Position numbers and translations under genes: made by a program. From Anseranas semipalmata (Eukaryota; Chordata; Aves; Anseriformes; Anseranatidae): a stretch of DNA of 64,000 bases. The number at the start of each line of letters is the position of its first letter. The first letter of the stretch is position 1. This document shows, piece after piece, positions 49,101 through 61,400 of the stretch. The DNA is taken from assembly GCA_013399115.1 (NCBI GenBank), contig VXAA01001881.1:62001-126000 (forward strand). The letters are read 5' to 3'. The notes under the pieces are model-generated. The model searched no databases, was not told the origin of the DNA, and saw only the letters and a program-made list of their open reading frames with translations.

Positions 49101-52100
49101 AATACTGGCTGTAGCTGGGAGAAGGAACTTCTCTTTTGACTTCCCGTGATCTCATGAAGGTCAAGGTATTGAAGGTTAACATTGTGGCTCTTCAGAAATT
49201 TCTCCTGAGGTTCTGAAGTTGCAAGTTCAAGGTTCACGGCCATGTCCCACATAATAGATCATGAGGCAGGAGCACAACCCAGCAAAACAGTGTTTGATAG
49301 AAGTACCTTGTTTTCATGTAAATAAATAATAATAATAAAAAAATCCTACTTTTTTTTTTTTTTACCCCAAAATAACATTTAACTTAAATATCACATTTGT
49401 TATTAGATTCACTTTTAGCTTATGCATTTGCATGCATATATGCAGTGACTGCATTCACAATGCTCTTCTCAGAGTCTGGGATCTCTCTGGGCAAAGATCT
49501 TTGGAAGAATTACTACACATCACCAAAACATATTGTAGAACAAATACAAATTACCTTTAGCAAAACATCTTTAAGAAGATAGAGCTTTTTCTTTCACAAA
49601 GTTTTCTTCAATCATATAAAGTTTATTTTATGTGGACTATTCTTATAAATTTCCTGAGAAGCAGTTAAACAGGAAAGATTAAAGTTTGTAGATGAATGTG
49701 AAATAAGCACTTGTGAGGTATTTCTGCTATGACTTTAAGAAAAGACTTTCTGTAATTACACAGTGATTAACAACAGTATTTGTATTTTCTTATCTTGGTG
49801 TCATAAACATCCCCCTTTTTGAAGCTGAAATTAATATGAGCTTTGAAAAAGAATACTGATGGTTCTTTGGAATGTTGAACACTATTTTATTTGAGGATTA
49901 TGAAAATTAGTTTTAAAGTCTCATTAAATGATAATTTTTAAACCCAGCTCTAAGAATTCTCAGTTAAAATTCAGATCAGTGGAGCATGAAGTTAGTAGGT
50001 AACACATTGCTAGATATGTTCCTCATACATACTCATACATTCTCTAAATATTTTGTTTAATATTTTCAGTGTACTAATTTTCTAATATGTCCTTCAGCTA
50101 TTTTCACAATATATTTATGAATCAAAAAACATATTCTCAATATTAAGTACAATTTTAAATTCTTTTAGGCAAATTAGACTATACAATAAGAGGATATTTA
50201 GTCTGATAGTGAGATTCAGACAGAAATATAAGTAACTATTATTTAAGATAGTGTTGCAGAGTTTAAAAGATAATGAGCTATAAATTGTATTCTTTAATCA
50301 TTTAATCATTTCTTGCAATCCTAGTCCTGAAATAGCATTATATTTTTCATACATAGCAAAGTTCAAACAGTTCATAAGCTTCTTTTGTTATGCGATGTGT
50401 TGAACACATGTGACAATTGACTATGTCAAAATGTGTGTCAAATTAGACAGCCACTAAACAGATTTATTGTAAAACCATTTAAAATATCTTTTAAAAGAGC
50501 CAAGAGGGAACTGTGGAAATCCTTGATAAATCATAGTAATATTAAAGAATGTCAGAAGTAAGCTGTTGGGGATTTGAGCTTGGGTGTCTACTCACTTATT
50601 ATCAAAACACACGAAATTTCCTGCCACATCTGAGAGGGAGAGAAATTGCACTAGTCAATGCATGTATTAAAGGAAATAAGAAAGCAACAGCCCCCAAAAG
50701 GCAAATAAATCTGAGAAAGAAGTTGGGAGATGAAGATAACATACTATTCCCAGATGAGTCTTGCAATATTTGTTTTCCATTCATTTTTATTTACTGAGAA
50801 TTGGATTCCTTCATAAATATAAAAACAAAATTACAAATAAATGAAGAAAAAAGATAAATAACCTTGGACACTTTGTAGATTGTTTACAACAATCTGTTTC
50901 AACTGAGTAGTAAATCAAAAGCTGCTTTGTTTAGTGCCAACAGATTTCAGGTTCTGAACTTGTGCTTCAGCCTAGAATTTATTAACTGTGTACATATCGC
51001 TAATTGTAAATGTATTATTAAGCAGAAACACTAGATAAAGCTTCCTCTGTTCACATTTCATTCTTCTTTGAAGATCTATATACTGTTTGTCAGGAATTAC
51101 TTTTCTTCTTTGGAACATTTCACTGATGAGCAACCCTTTCAAAAAGAACACCAGTGCTTTGATTTATTTTGAAGGCATTCTCATTAAACTGTGTACTGCT
51201 ATATTGAAATACATTATTACTCTAAAAGTGCTGACACAAATATTTTTTCATATTACTCTTTAAGTTGGCTGATTTTCTGTGAATGTTAAATCAAGGACAA
51301 GAACATACATTTCTTCGTCTGCATGGAGATGAAGATGCTTCATATATTCATTATTTCTTTCTCTGTTGTCAGTTTTATCTATGTAGATTTTTTGAAGAAA
51401 ATGTACTAAGCAAGTGTTTAATAAAACTACCAGTTTTATAACTCATGCAGCACTGTAATTTTTTAAAGTTCAATTATAGGAATAAACATATCTATTAATA
51501 ATAGCTGTAGTAATACATGTCTATGAATATTTCAACACAATTGAATAAACTAATATTATCATTTGTTTGGATTTTTATAGCCTTGCTGTGATTAAGTTAT
51601 AGTTATAGTTGAGGAGTTGTTCTAATTTAGCACCTACTTAAGATATTCTTAATTTTCTACAAAACATTTGGAACAAAGTTTCTTAGACTTTCTGAACCCA
51701 AGTGACTTTTTTTTTTTTTTTTTTTTAAATTATGTGCTAATGCTTTTCAGAAGGACCTGAACTTTACAAAGGGCTTTCTATTTTAAACATTGACTGTAAA
51801 GAAGTTTGGAGTGTGTTAGAAGTGCACAGACTGAGTTTAAGCACTGCGTTTTGTTACAGCACTAAAAATCTTGTGAGAATTTCTGATTTAGAGAAAAATT
51901 CTCAAAATACCAAGTGGTCAAATTTTACCCAAGAACATTAGGTAGACAAATCAACAATGAGAGCAAGATATAGTTCCTTTTTCAAAAAAAAACAACTTAG
52001 CTTGTTTGCATCCAAAGTCTTTACCTTTTTGAAGAGTCAGGTGCTTAAAACATTCTGAAAATCCACCTTAGCAATCACTCCCACCTTAAGCCACCTATGT

Positions 52101-53515
52101 TTTCCCACAAATCTGATGTCTGGTACATTGACTTTCATTATGTGCATTCTGGTGTCATTTTCAATGTATAAAAGGCCTTGAATTTTGATCATGCAAGCAT
52201 TTGATTTCAATCAAACTTAGTCACCCAAATTACTTTTACATCCTTAACTCTCAACCAACCAAATATGTTGTTAGTTACCTAGTTTTCTGATTTAAAATTA
52301 TATGCATCTGTTAAAAATACATTTTTATACATAATGTTTGATTTGATTGTACATTTTTGACAGAGGTTTGTTGAGGCATTTGTTAATATTTCTAAAGCCA
52401 GGTTCTCTATGCACTTGTGGCTTGCATATCTGATTACACAGATATGATAGTATTTACTAAATAACATTTGTTTCACTTAAATACTGCATCCTGAATATGT
52501 GAATAAGGTTGGACTTTATGATGAATATTCCGGTCAGTGTACATTTTTCTGGTTCATGAAATGTAGAAAGAAAAGGAGGACTATTTCCACAAAGTATAAT
52601 ATGATTTTAGAATATCTTTTTTCTTTAACCAAAAAATTGTACCTGTAATTGTCTGTGGTGAAACATGTAAGTATCCCAAAGGAATTACATTCAGAATTAA
52701 ATTCAGATTTCTCCAGTATCTTGGGACTTTCTCACATGCTGCTGAACATATAAGTAGAGAATATGTTCAAACTGTACTCTGGTTTTGACCTCTGAGTCAT
52801 CCATGCTGTCATATTGCCATGAAGATTTATGCCTTTTTTTTTTCTTCAGATTCTCTGAATTTGTTTGATGTCCCTCTTCAAATTTATATAAGCAATCCAA
52901 TGACTTGTTAGAAGTTGCTTAAAACAGGGAAAAGTAAACCTACCTGCCCCTTTCTCCAGCTGTCACTGCTGCTTGAAGTTCACCTAGCTCTCCCACCTGA
53001 CATGCTGGAAAGAAAACTAGCATATCATCAATGCTGGTAGTGTCAGAGAGTACTGAATTTGCTTTCCTATTAACTAGTATCACGCTTTAGTTACATATGC
53101 TCATTAACCACTTTACTTTTCTGAAAAGAAAATTTTGTCCTCTGAAAACAGTTTAATCCTTTTCTAGCCATAACCATACAGAAGATTTCTTAGTGGTACT
53201 GGTGACTGCTTCCAGCACATGTAACCACAAATAGGTCTAATCTTCCTTCTGACTCTCTTTTACCACCTATGACTTGCCCAAATATTTTGAGAAATATATG
53301 AAAATGACAGTACAAACTGTCAAATTAAGACATTAGAATTCCTTAAATTATTTGAAGACTTTTCTTCTTTATTTCATTTGCAGAAGCCTGGACCTTTACT
53401 TATTGAATAATAAGTAGAAATAATAAGTTTTAGAGAAAGAAGTAATCTCTCTTTTAACAAACAGGAATTTCTGACTGTACTGTATCTGATGGTATAATCC
53501 ATATGTATTTTCATT
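46173..53515. other. Unique noncoding DNA
   Basis: Nothing is supported as a gene. The segments 46180-46440 and 48480-48860 are somewhat GC-richer. A single N at 47783 follows an A-run, and an A-rich part with T-run lies at 49319-49363. A T-run lies at 51709-51726. Confidence 0.45.
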
Positions 53516-53600
53516 TTCATCAAATCATCTAGGTTGGAAAAGACCTTCAACATCATTATGGTCCAACCATCATCCTGACCTATGTCATAAGTTCTGCAGT
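53516..53600 (-). mobile_element. CR1 LINE 3' end fragment, older
   Basis: TCATCTAGGTTGGAAAAGAC, then CTTCAACATCATTATGGTCC and AACCATCATCCTGACC, is a CR1 3' end in minus orientation. The tail repeats are gone. Confidence 0.8.
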
Positions 53601-54112
53601 TAGAAGCAGCAAAAATTCCTGCACTAACAATATGCATATAATTTGTGCCTCTGTCCATGTGAACATTTGTTTCAATTCTAGATGAAGACAGCTGAGACTT
53701 AAAGGGCAGTAAAGTGGAGATGTAAATTGCTACAAGAAAAAAAATAAAGGCGGAGGGGGAAAAATTGAGTAGAAAAGGTAAATGAGAAATTAAGGCTGTA
53801 AAAATGAAGGGGGAGAGAAGCAGAGAAAGAATTAGTGGAGACCCTGAGGAAGTGACTGTGGTAACTTACACAGGAAAGAAGAATAGTAATAGACAGGAAA
53901 GAGACAACGAGGCCAAGACAAGAAAGGTAGAGTATAGAAAAGAAGAAATCAGGAGGATGTAATACAGGGTTATCTTTGAAAGCAGTGCTGAACAAAAGCA
54001 TATGGTTTATCAGGTACAATATCTTTCTTTAAACGCAGAACATAGCTGGATGCTCCAAGACTAGTTACTGTTTTTTGGTTGAAGTTTAAGATATTGGCCT
54101 TGATCCCTAATC
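53601..54112. other. Purine-rich noncoding DNA
   Basis: A GA-rich stretch spans 53690-53990. A 106-codon minus-strand frame here gives a Phe/Ser/Leu-rich peptide and is explained by this bias. Confidence 0.55.
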
Positions 54113-55062
54113 ATAGAATAATAGGATGGCTTGGGTTGGAAGGGACCTTAAAGATTGTCTAGTTCCAACCCCCTACCATACCACCCATTAGATCAGGTTG
54201 CCTGGGGCACCATCCAACCTGGTCTTGAACACCTCCAGGGATGGCGCATCCACAGCTTCTCTGGGCAACCTGTTCCAGTGCCTCACCACCCTCGGAGTAA
54301 AGAACTTCCTCCTAACATCTAATCTAAATCTCCCCTCTTTTAGTTTAAAACCATTCCCCCTTGTCCTGTCACTATCTGCCCGAGTAAAAAGTCACTCTCC
54401 ATCTTTTTTAAAAGCCCTCTTTAAGTACTGGAGGGCCACAATGAGGTCTCCCCGGAACCTTCTCTTCTCCAGGCTGAACATCCCCAGCTCTCTCAGCCTT
54501 TCTTCACAGGAGAGAGGCTCCAGTCCTCTGATCAACTTTGTAGTCCTCGTCTGAACCCTCTCTAACAGGTCCACATCCTTCTTGTGCTGGGGGCCCCAGG
54601 CCTGGATGCAGTACTCCAGGTGGGGCCTCACAAGGGCAGAGCAGAGGGGGACAATCACCTCCCTTGACCTGCTGGCCATGCCTCTGTTGATGCAGCCCAG
54701 GATGCAGTTGGCCTTTTGGTCTTTGCAGCACGCACGGCTGGCTCATGTTGAGCTTTTCGTCCACCAGAACCCCCAAGTCCTTGTCTCAGGGCTGCTCCCA
54801 AGGAGTTCTTCTCCCAGTCTGTCCTCCTGTCTGGGATTGCCCTGACCCAGGTGCAGCACCTTGCACTTGGCCTTGTTGAACCTCGTTAGGTTCACATGGA
54901 CCCACATGGACCCACTTCTCCAGTTTGTCCAGGTCCCTCTGGATGGCATCCCTTCCTTCTGGTGTATCAACTGCACCACTCAGCTTGGTGTCATCTGCAA
55001 ACTTGCTGAGGGTGTACTTGATTGCACTGTCTATGTCATTGACAAAGATGTTAAGTAGGATC
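54113..55062 (-). mobile_element. Long CR1 LINE, 5'-truncated
   Basis: Minus-strand copy with the CR1 3' end at 54113-54180 (ATGGCTTGGGTTGGAAGGGA) and ORF2 C-terminal coding sequence up to 55062. The block 54191-54994 differs from 19361-20164 at five positions only (19719, 19775, 20011, 20055 and 20112 or one base either side) with no indel. The copy extends about 70 bp further toward the 5' side, including CTGCAAACTTGCTGAGGG and TTGACAAAGATGTTAAG. Frames are broken and no enzyme is encoded. Confidence 0.95.
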
Positions 55063-55425
55063 TACCTGCACAAAAGACTCTTTCTAGCATAACACAACTA
55101 CAATTTTATGTGTCTTTAACAGCTTTAAATGTTACTTGTTTTATTTTGGAAAGAAAACATAACTTTCCTGTGAGTTTGAGTAAAACAGAAATGGGTCACT
55201 TGATGCTTAGGTTTTAAGTCAGTCTTTCTGGTCAGAAGCAATCTGGTGAAACGTCAAAATCTCTTTACAGAAATCTTCATAAAAATCAATAGATCACTGC
55301 AGAATGTCTTGAGTTTGAAAAACGGTGTGTTTTGACAGATTACATGTTGTCAAAAATATTTTGTCCATTTTAACTTGTCAGTTTAACATTTTCTGTGGGA
55401 TTGTGAATCTCACTCCTTCCTTTAG
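55063..55425. other. Noncoding DNA between CR1 and exon-like segment
   Basis: A second weak exon-like segment, 55124-55170, lies here (acceptor TGTGTCTTTAACAG, donor-like CCT/GTGAGT, one open frame). It does not match the phase of the 55426 segment. Confidence 0.35.
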
Positions 55426-55506
55426 ACTGTAACATGCCAGATCTGTTGCCCATCATTTCACAATGTGATGGGAAACTGCTTCCTGTCATGGACTTTGTGG
55501 CAAACA
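55426..55506 (+). other. Exon-like segment, 81 nt, unproven
   Basis: This has the best splice signals in the window: acceptor CTCACTCCTTCCTTTAG and donor ACA/GTAAGT, which is consensus. Two of three frames are open. The more protein-like one starts after two bases and reads CNMPDLLPIISQCDGK followed by LLPVMDFVAN, leaving one base. It has two cysteines and a mixed hydrophobic pattern typical of a real exon. I cannot name a family. If real, it places the window inside a plus-strand gene, with the rest mainly intron. Confidence 0.3.
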
Positions 55507-58341
55507 GTAAGTAATTTCACATGGTTGGTTTCTAGTACAAATGTGTGGAAACATCTTTTCACTTGTATTTAGTTGGTCTGGTTTGGTTCTATATATTTTG
55601 AACTGGCTAGTGGATTTGGCCTTGCTTGTGATTTAAAATTGTGTTGGAGTAGACATAAAAGACATTCAGGCTTCATAAAGCCTGAAGAGTCATGATATTT
55701 AACTGATCTACCAAGCTGGGATCCAGAACCCTACGAGGAGGGTTCAAAATATACTCAGTGTTATGACTTAAATGGCAGAAGTTATTCGTGGTGAGCCTGA
55801 GCAGCTAATAAAAAGTAGACCTAAATCCAGTCTTCTTTGTCTTCCTTACCAAGTATTACATGAAATACTTTTCCTCTTTCTCCGGTCATTGTGTAAGTAC
55901 ATTTTCTGATGACTTCTTTGCATGAAAAAATAAATACAGTTCTTGCAGGGTGGATGATGAGAAATTAGGTTTTCGCTTCCTAACAACTGGCTTAAAAAGT
56001 ACTGAAAAAGAAGCCTTCTATCTTACCCTCTCTTTCTGGACTGATAAATCAGGAATGTTTTTGCATAGTGGAACATGTTTAGCAGGAAACAGTGAAAATT
56101 GCCTATCCGTATAGGATAAAACTGTTTAAATGGAGTATGGGTTTCAATTAATTCAGGAAGAGGTTGAATTGTACCTAGATTTTCCATACTCTGGATGAAT
56201 GTGCAAAACATGGATCCAGTTTATAAAGAGAGAGGAAGGGGAAGAGATATTGTACGAGAAAGAAAGAAACAAGTTTCGGTATGAATGCTCTCATTCCAGC
56301 TGAAGTTTCTCAGAGATAAAAGGATGGAAAAAAAGTCCAGCTTCTGAATCTTGACTATTTTTGCATATGAGTTAGGCAAAGGCTTAAGAACTTCCAGGTG
56401 AGCAAATAACCAGAGCTCTTAAAACCCAAATTAAAAGTAAAAGCAAACCAGCTTGTTTGATGTATACAGTTTCAATGCCTTCAGAAAGAAATGACTTGTA
56501 AGCACTAGTGACTTTGAGACCTCAGTTCTGAACACAGACATTTAAATTTTAGTCTTCTAGGAGGGCTTAGATAACTTGTCTTTGTGACTGGATCCTGAAA
56601 ATGGAATTACAAGAGAAGTTTGGTGAGGTGATAAATAAAGCAAATAAATAAATAAATAAATGCTTTTAATGAAACATTGCCCTGAAAGATTCAAAGAGTT
56701 TCATCATCTGTTCTAGCCCACTTTGTTCAAATGCATGGGGAAAAAAGGTAGAACACAGATATATTTGAACTTAATATACTGGAATACTGAGTCTTTACCA
56801 AGCCTGAAGTCTTTGAGGAAGGAGGCGTAAAATGCATAGATATGCACGCATATCTTTTTATGTATGTAGATATATATGTGTGTGTGTGTGTACTTTTAAT
56901 ATTTTCAGTGGATTTTGTTATTATTAAACTGTGGAGCTAATAATAATAAATTTATATGACTTGATACATACAGATACTGCAGAATCTTCCTTGAATATCA
57001 CCAGTCTATCTACTTTAAGTAGCAGATAATGAAACAAATATTTTACGTAGGGAGTTTTGATGGACAACATAGTCTCTTTCATTGTCACCTAAAAGTTAGA
57101 GTTTGTATTGTGGGACTGGTAATACATTTCTATACTGAATGTACCTTTCATGTGAATTTAACTTCCTGATTCTTATGTCTGGTATTTAAATACTGAAAAA
57201 ACATTGTAATACTCAACACAATTTATAGATGATTTACTAAACGGCCTATGAATCACTATTTATAGCACATGCACCCAAATATATTAGATGGACTATAAAA
57301 ATATTTGCAAATGTAATATGCATGCATGCACATTTGTTTTTCTACTGAATGCCAAAATCATGTCCAGAAAAGTAGAAGGCACAAAATATATCGATCCTGC
57401 CTTCAGGCTCTCATAATTTATATATCAAATTGAATTTATATATGCATTCTTTTAGCAGAAAACAAACAAACAAACAACCATAATTTTATCATGATATATA
57501 TATATATCCAGAAAACAAACAAACAAACAAAAAACTAACAAAAAAATACAACCTGCTGCAGCATATTATATCTTTGTCTTTGGCTTTCCATATCAGCTTT
57601 AGAGACATTTTCTTGATTCATTTTTCAAGAAGAGAAATGAAACCTCAGGGTTGGTTATATATACGATTATAGAGGATTAGAAACCCACCAATGCTGTTTA
57701 CACAAATTTAACAAAAGTTATCAGTTAAAGTTTCAAGCACTTAAGATCAATTGCTATTTAATGATATGCAATAATTTCATTGAAATAATTTTAGAATGCT
57801 CTAGAGTCCTTGTGGTAGGGTAAACAATACAGAAGTACTTGTGAAACATCATCTGTGATAAGACATAAGAAATATCTTTCTCCTCACTTATAAATAAGTA
57901 GATTGGACTTTACTCCTATCACATGAAGAGTTGTCCACAAAATCACTCAGTTTACAGCACTGTAAAGCCAATCTGAGGTCATAATGAGGCATGAAAGGTT
58001 CTTTCTAAAACATATAAAAATAGAGGTACATACCCTAAGACCTTCTATGTTCCTTTGAATGCTTTATCAGTCAAAAGTTATGCTTCCAGAAGAAAGAACA
58101 AAACCCAGAAAGCTTCACTCTCATTTTGGTTGGACCAGTCAAAGCATGGCCCATGACACCTGAATGAATCTAATATAAATGGACTAATGTTAAAATAAAT
58201 TAAACTATATTTGATACATTTAAAATACACATTGAATTGCAAATTCATGAGTTATATAATTCATTAAGTGTTTTTTTTTTTTTTTACAAAATATTTTCCT
58301 TCTCTTTCAAATTGAGATTTATACCTCACTCCTTTTTTCAG
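55507..58341. other. Unique noncoding DNA with microsatellites
   Basis: No gene is supported. Simple repeats are (AAAT)n at 56631-56661, (GT)n at 56876-56892 and two matching (CAAA)n blocks at 57456-57477 and 57509-57530. A T-run lies at 58270-58285. Confidence 0.5.
57456..57530. repeat. Duplicated (CAAA)n blocks
   Basis: CAGAAAACAAACAAACAAAC occurs twice, at 57456 and 57509, separated by 31 bp that contain ATATATATATAT. Confidence 0.9.
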
Positions 58342-58438
58342 GCGAAAAAAATGGCCTAAGAAAATTGCTATAGAATTGCTGAGTAAAATAGTGAAAAGTG
58401 AACTGACAAAGAAGGATTTCCTCAGACCCAGCACAGCA
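58342..58438 (+). other. Exon-like segment, 97 nt, unproven
   Basis: The acceptor CTCACTCCTTTTTTCAG precedes it and the donor-like GCA/GTACGT follows. One frame, starting after one base, reads RKKWPKKIAIELLSKIVKSE and continues basic and helical to the donor or, if unspliced, to a TGA at 58445-58447. The phase does not match the 55426 segment. Lysine-rich frames are common in A-rich DNA, so chance is likely. Confidence 0.15.
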
Positions 58439-61400
58439 GTACGTTGAAGAAACTCCCATTTGTCAACAGTCTTTCTCCTTATCTAGAATTTTTGTAAGAT
58501 TCTGCCCCTCAGCATTTACATTCTTTGACAATTTAAGGTCCAAAAGTAGAACTCACCAAACCTTGATCCTGAGATGATACCTCCTAACTACAGGGAAAGA
58601 ATACAAAATGCATTGGGTTTGGTGGTTTGCCCCCCGCACTCTCCCAAACCCCCCCCCACTCCTTTTGTTTGTTTGTTTGTTTATTACAAGTGAAAAGAAT
58701 AGCATTAATAAGTATTATTTCAAAATATATTATACATGCGGCTAAAATGCAAAATTTATAACTATATATTATCCAAGTGCAGAGAAACTCTTTTTGCTAC
58801 TTCTATGGAATTGGGTAGCATAAGATATACCTAATGTCTTTGGGGCATCATTTTATATCAGGAGAAATGCAGTTGCAAGGGCATCTGGTATTAAAGAATT
58901 TCTCTTACTCTCTTTCAAGGTCCATGTATAAGTCTATTGTATGAGGACATTGGTTTGTCCCACAGAAAAAAAATGTCTTTGGTACATAAATTTATCTTCT
59001 TTTCTTTTTTTGCAGCCATCTTAGCCTTAGGAAGCCCCAAGGCCATGCAACTCAAATAATATCTGAGAGCATCACTTTAGTTCCTTAAGTTTCAGCCGAC
59101 AAGGTGCCCTTGGTGCAAAAAAAGCTTAGGGCATCAGACTAACATACAATTTTAGAAAACTGTTTTTGAGAAGACAGAAAGGAGGTTTTTCTTTAGAAAA
59201 ACTCCAAGGCCATCAGCCTTGAACTCCCATATTAAGTCAGGTAATTATATCAGACCCCTCAGGTACAGCCAAATAAATGTGCACTTCAGGATGTTAATCC
59301 ACGCCAAATAAAAATACAACTAAATGAACAAACAAACCAGCAAGCAAACTTCCCCAAAGATGCCTTAGGGCACCAGCTTTGTTGAGGTAGTTTTTTTACT
59401 AGTATACCCCAATGGCATGAATGAATAATAAAATGCAGTAGACAGACCTTATCCCAGGTAGTCTGCATACACATGAAGTGAAAGATAAAGAACCCCTATT
59501 TTCACTTTTTTTTTTTTTTTTTGTAAAGTAGGGAAAATATGACTTGAAAAGGACAAAAGAAATGAAAACTATTAATAGAGAGAACTTGAACTGGAAGTAG
59601 AGAAGGAACAAGGCACAACAGAGGAAGAGGATGGGAGAGATAACGAGGAAGAACATGGTTAAAAAGAGAGAAGAAAGGAAAACAGATGAGTCACCAGGGG
59701 AGGACAGAGGTTCTTTATATGTTTTAGTATTATATGCCATAGTAACACTTTTTATGATTATATACTACATTATATATTATAGTAGCACCTTTACAGAGAA
59801 GCTTTTGATATAGGCAAGACAAGACGTGTAGGAACAGAAAAGAAGAGACAGTTTCATTTTCAAAAATGCATAGTTTTATTGAGACACAAGAGTATGCAAT
59901 TATTGATCAGCCAGAACAGAAGAGCAATACATATGAAGAAAACAAGCATAAAAGCAGTTTGCATTCAGCCAGGTCAAATGTATGCAATGAATATTCAAAA
60001 TATGTTCAGGAGAGATTTCCATCTTTTATATTTGTTGATTCCTGTAGGAATAATGGCAAATGACTGTACTGAGTTTTGAGAGACAGATGAAAATGGAATA
60101 GAAGGAAGAAATAGGAAAGAGAAAAAAAAAGTTACTAAGACAATAATAGCATTAAATCACCGTCACTAGTCTCTATCTTCAAAATATTACTAATAACCCT
60201 TCTTTGATATAAAACTAAGTATTGATTCTGCAAAGCTTTATTTCAGTTTAAGCTTAGAACTTTTCTGGTGAATGGCTGTAAATGTCCCAGGGATGCTATA
60301 AACATTTTGCTGCTGGTGTAGTCCACTGATACATTTCTAACCCATATGATGTTATTTACTTAATTTGCCTGTATAAATGAAGACACACAATGAGGTGGAC
60401 ACCCAGATTTCATGTCTAATATTCTATCTCTGCCTTTATCCAGAATACAGGGTAGAGCAATTTTGCACAGGAACATTCAGAAATAGTTTGTAGTAACTAC
60501 AGAGTTTGTCTTGTGAAACACGTTACATATTGTTGAAGCTGTATAGGCAAGGGTTCCTGTGTACAAACAGTAAATACATTTATCCCACAGATATTTGCCA
60601 TCAAAGCAATGCCATCACAGCGTGAGCAGGAAGAATGAAGGGCAACTCTATACAATCAGCAGGATCAAGCAAGGTAGCAATAGTACAGGTTGGGTTAAGC
60701 ACTTGTGACACGATGGATACAGGAATATTCTATCAGTCTTTATGATTTTCATCATCTTTATTGATTACAGAAATATTCCATATAAAAAATATTTTTCCAC
60801 AGTGATGTGCTTACAATTTTTAAGAACAAGAGCTGAGATTACCCCAGTGTCCTATAGTTTGCAGAACTTTCATTTAGCTACAAGCTAGTTGCTTTACATT
60901 AGCATTTGGCCTCTGTTAAGGAGAGATCAAAGCAGAGAGGAAGAAAGAAAGGCGTATGTATTCTTAATTGACTTGGCTGAGCACACGGAAGAATCATGTC
61001 TTCTGAAGTGAGAACCTCAGAAAAATCCAGTGAAGAGACTTCTCATATGCTGACTCCATATAAGCTATTGATTCCTTATTTGGTGGCAACTGAGGCAAGC
61101 TAAGTGTTATCTGAAGGGCTGGATTTGTGCTAGCTGCTGAAAACCTCAAACAGTTAGCTTCCTGAAAGAGTTCAGAAATGCTTAGAAAAGAAGTGATATG
61201 CTGCCATTCTTCTCAAAAGTATCCATGTGATGCATGCTACACAGTACTATTGCAGCAGGAATTTAAAAAGCACTCTGAAAGGATTCATGTGTCTCACAGT
61301 AAATCTGCCATTCTTGACATATTGCTAAAGCTAAAACTATGCATTTAAAGACTTTAAATAAGAGAATGCAAGTGGAAAAATCTATATAAAGAACATTGGA

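Noticed and set aside
53699..54019. 106-codon Phe/Ser/Leu-rich minus-strand frame
   Set aside because: It is the antisense of a purine-rich stretch.
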